A stretch of 5,703 nucleotides of DNA from Candidatus Woesearchaeota archaeon (GTDB lineage Archaea; Nanobdellota; Nanobdellia; Woesearchaeales; WJKL01), in assembly GCA_014729145.1 (NCBI GenBank), contig WJKL01000022.1:1-5703 (forward strand). Direction: 5' to 3'. Both the position numbers and the translations under genes were made by a program. Shown here piece after piece: positions 5,321-5,703 of the stretch (its first letter is position 1; each line of letters starts with the position of its first letter). Under the pieces are notes generated by a model. It had not been told where the DNA came from. It made no database searches and saw nothing but the letters and a program-made list of their open reading frames with translations.

Positions 5321-5701
5321 CTATCTTATTGAAACTAACCTGGTGGTTCTTCCGTCCTCAATATCGTTTATCAGATAATCCCTTCTTTCTTCTGAAACAC
5401 CCAGTAATTTTAAGACCGCCTCATAAACTACAGTTTCAAACGGCTTTTTAGGTACAGGAATTTTATGTTTTATAAACTCGCTGTGTATTTCCTTATATCT
5501 TGCAAATTCTCTTATCTTCTCTTCAACTATTTCAGAAGAATCAGGGATACTGCATATTCTGAGTATTGTTCTGTATTCTCTGCATCTTTCCCATCTATTT
5601 TCACCTGTTTTATAAAATCCTTTTCCATAACAGCCTTCACAATATTCATTTAAAGCTGCATCTTGTTCCTTAGCAGGGCAAAGAGGCATTACTTTTGTCA
5701 T
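5321..5701 (-). CDS. Hypothetical protein with a CXXCXGXG zinc-finger-like motif, window edge
   Basis: This 126-residue protein was not identified. Cysteines fall at 8, 21, 24, 40 and 50. CEGCYGKG (21-28) matches the CXXCXGXG repeat of DnaJ-type zinc fingers, but the repeat occurs once only. With C8 and C40 it could make one four-cysteine zinc site, which is inference. The C-terminal two thirds look helical and charged (EIVEEKIREFARYKEI, then a helix around VVYEAVLKLLGVSEERRDYL). There is no signal peptide or membrane segment. The ATG at 5701 is two bases from the window end, so a longer upstream start cannot be excluded. The gene lies 50 bases upstream of the isomerase on the same strand with no strong T-tract terminator between them, so co-transcription is possible. 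Nothing in its sequence links it to sugar metabolism. Confidence 0.68.
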   Translation of the reverse strand: MTKVMPLCPAKEQDAALNEYCEGCYGKGFYKTGENRWERCREYRTILRICSIPDSSEIVEEKIREFARYKEIHSEFIKHKIPVPKKPFETVVYEAVLKLLGVSEERRDYLINDIEDGRTTRLVSIR

Positions 5702-5703
5702 AT

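Noticed and set aside
5465..5653. Plus-strand open frame antisense to the right-edge orphan
   Set aside because: Its Phe/Ser/Ile-rich composition is typical of a shadow frame, and the minus-strand frame is longer and has patterned cysteines.
1..5703. CRISPR array, insertion sequence, defence or mobile system
   Set aside because: No spaced direct repeats, transposase, integrase, Cas, toxin-antitoxin or restriction motifs were seen on either strand.

Overview
The window looks like a stretch of an AT-rich archaeal chromosome. Supporting signs are an intron-bearing tRNA with a bulge-helix-bulge (BHB) splice motif and no encoded CCA, a Rad50 ATPase, an archaeal-type phosphoglucose/phosphomannose isomerase, TATA-like boxes about 26 bases upstream of likely transcript starts, and start codons that mostly lack Shine-Dalgarno sequences. 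Short intergenic gaps, Lys/Glu-rich proteins and several small orphan genes would suit a small-genome lineage such as DPANN, but that placement is inference and not proven here.

Layout: bases 4-95 (minus) hold tRNA-Pro(GGG) with an 18-base intron. A very AT-rich divergent promoter (about 105-148) separates it from a GC-rich, hairpin-forming island at about 150-206 (plus), which I read as a candidate small structured RNA of unknown class. A 111-residue cysteine-containing orphan (258-593, plus) converges on and overlaps by 4 bases a 99-residue orphan (590-889, minus). Everything further right is on the minus strand: a 129-residue acidic orphan (927-1316) with a palindrome between its TATA-like box and start, Rad50 (1405-3480), a ROK-family sugar kinase (3520-4308), the sugar-phosphate isomerase (4305-5270), and an orphan with a DnaJ-like CXXCXGXG motif at the right edge (5321-5701).

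How they work together: the isomerase and ROK kinase overlap by ATGA and form a translationally coupled pair for entry of hexose into upper sugar-phosphate metabolism (phosphorylation plus G6P/F6P/M6P interconversion). Rad50 lies 39 bases downstream and may be partly co-transcribed, but it has its own AT-rich promoter-like leader and no visible functional link. Its usual partners Mre11, HerA and NurA are not in the window. I see no insertion sequence, CRISPR array, prophage or other mobile element. The least explained items are the GC-rich island beside the tRNA and the four orphan small proteins.
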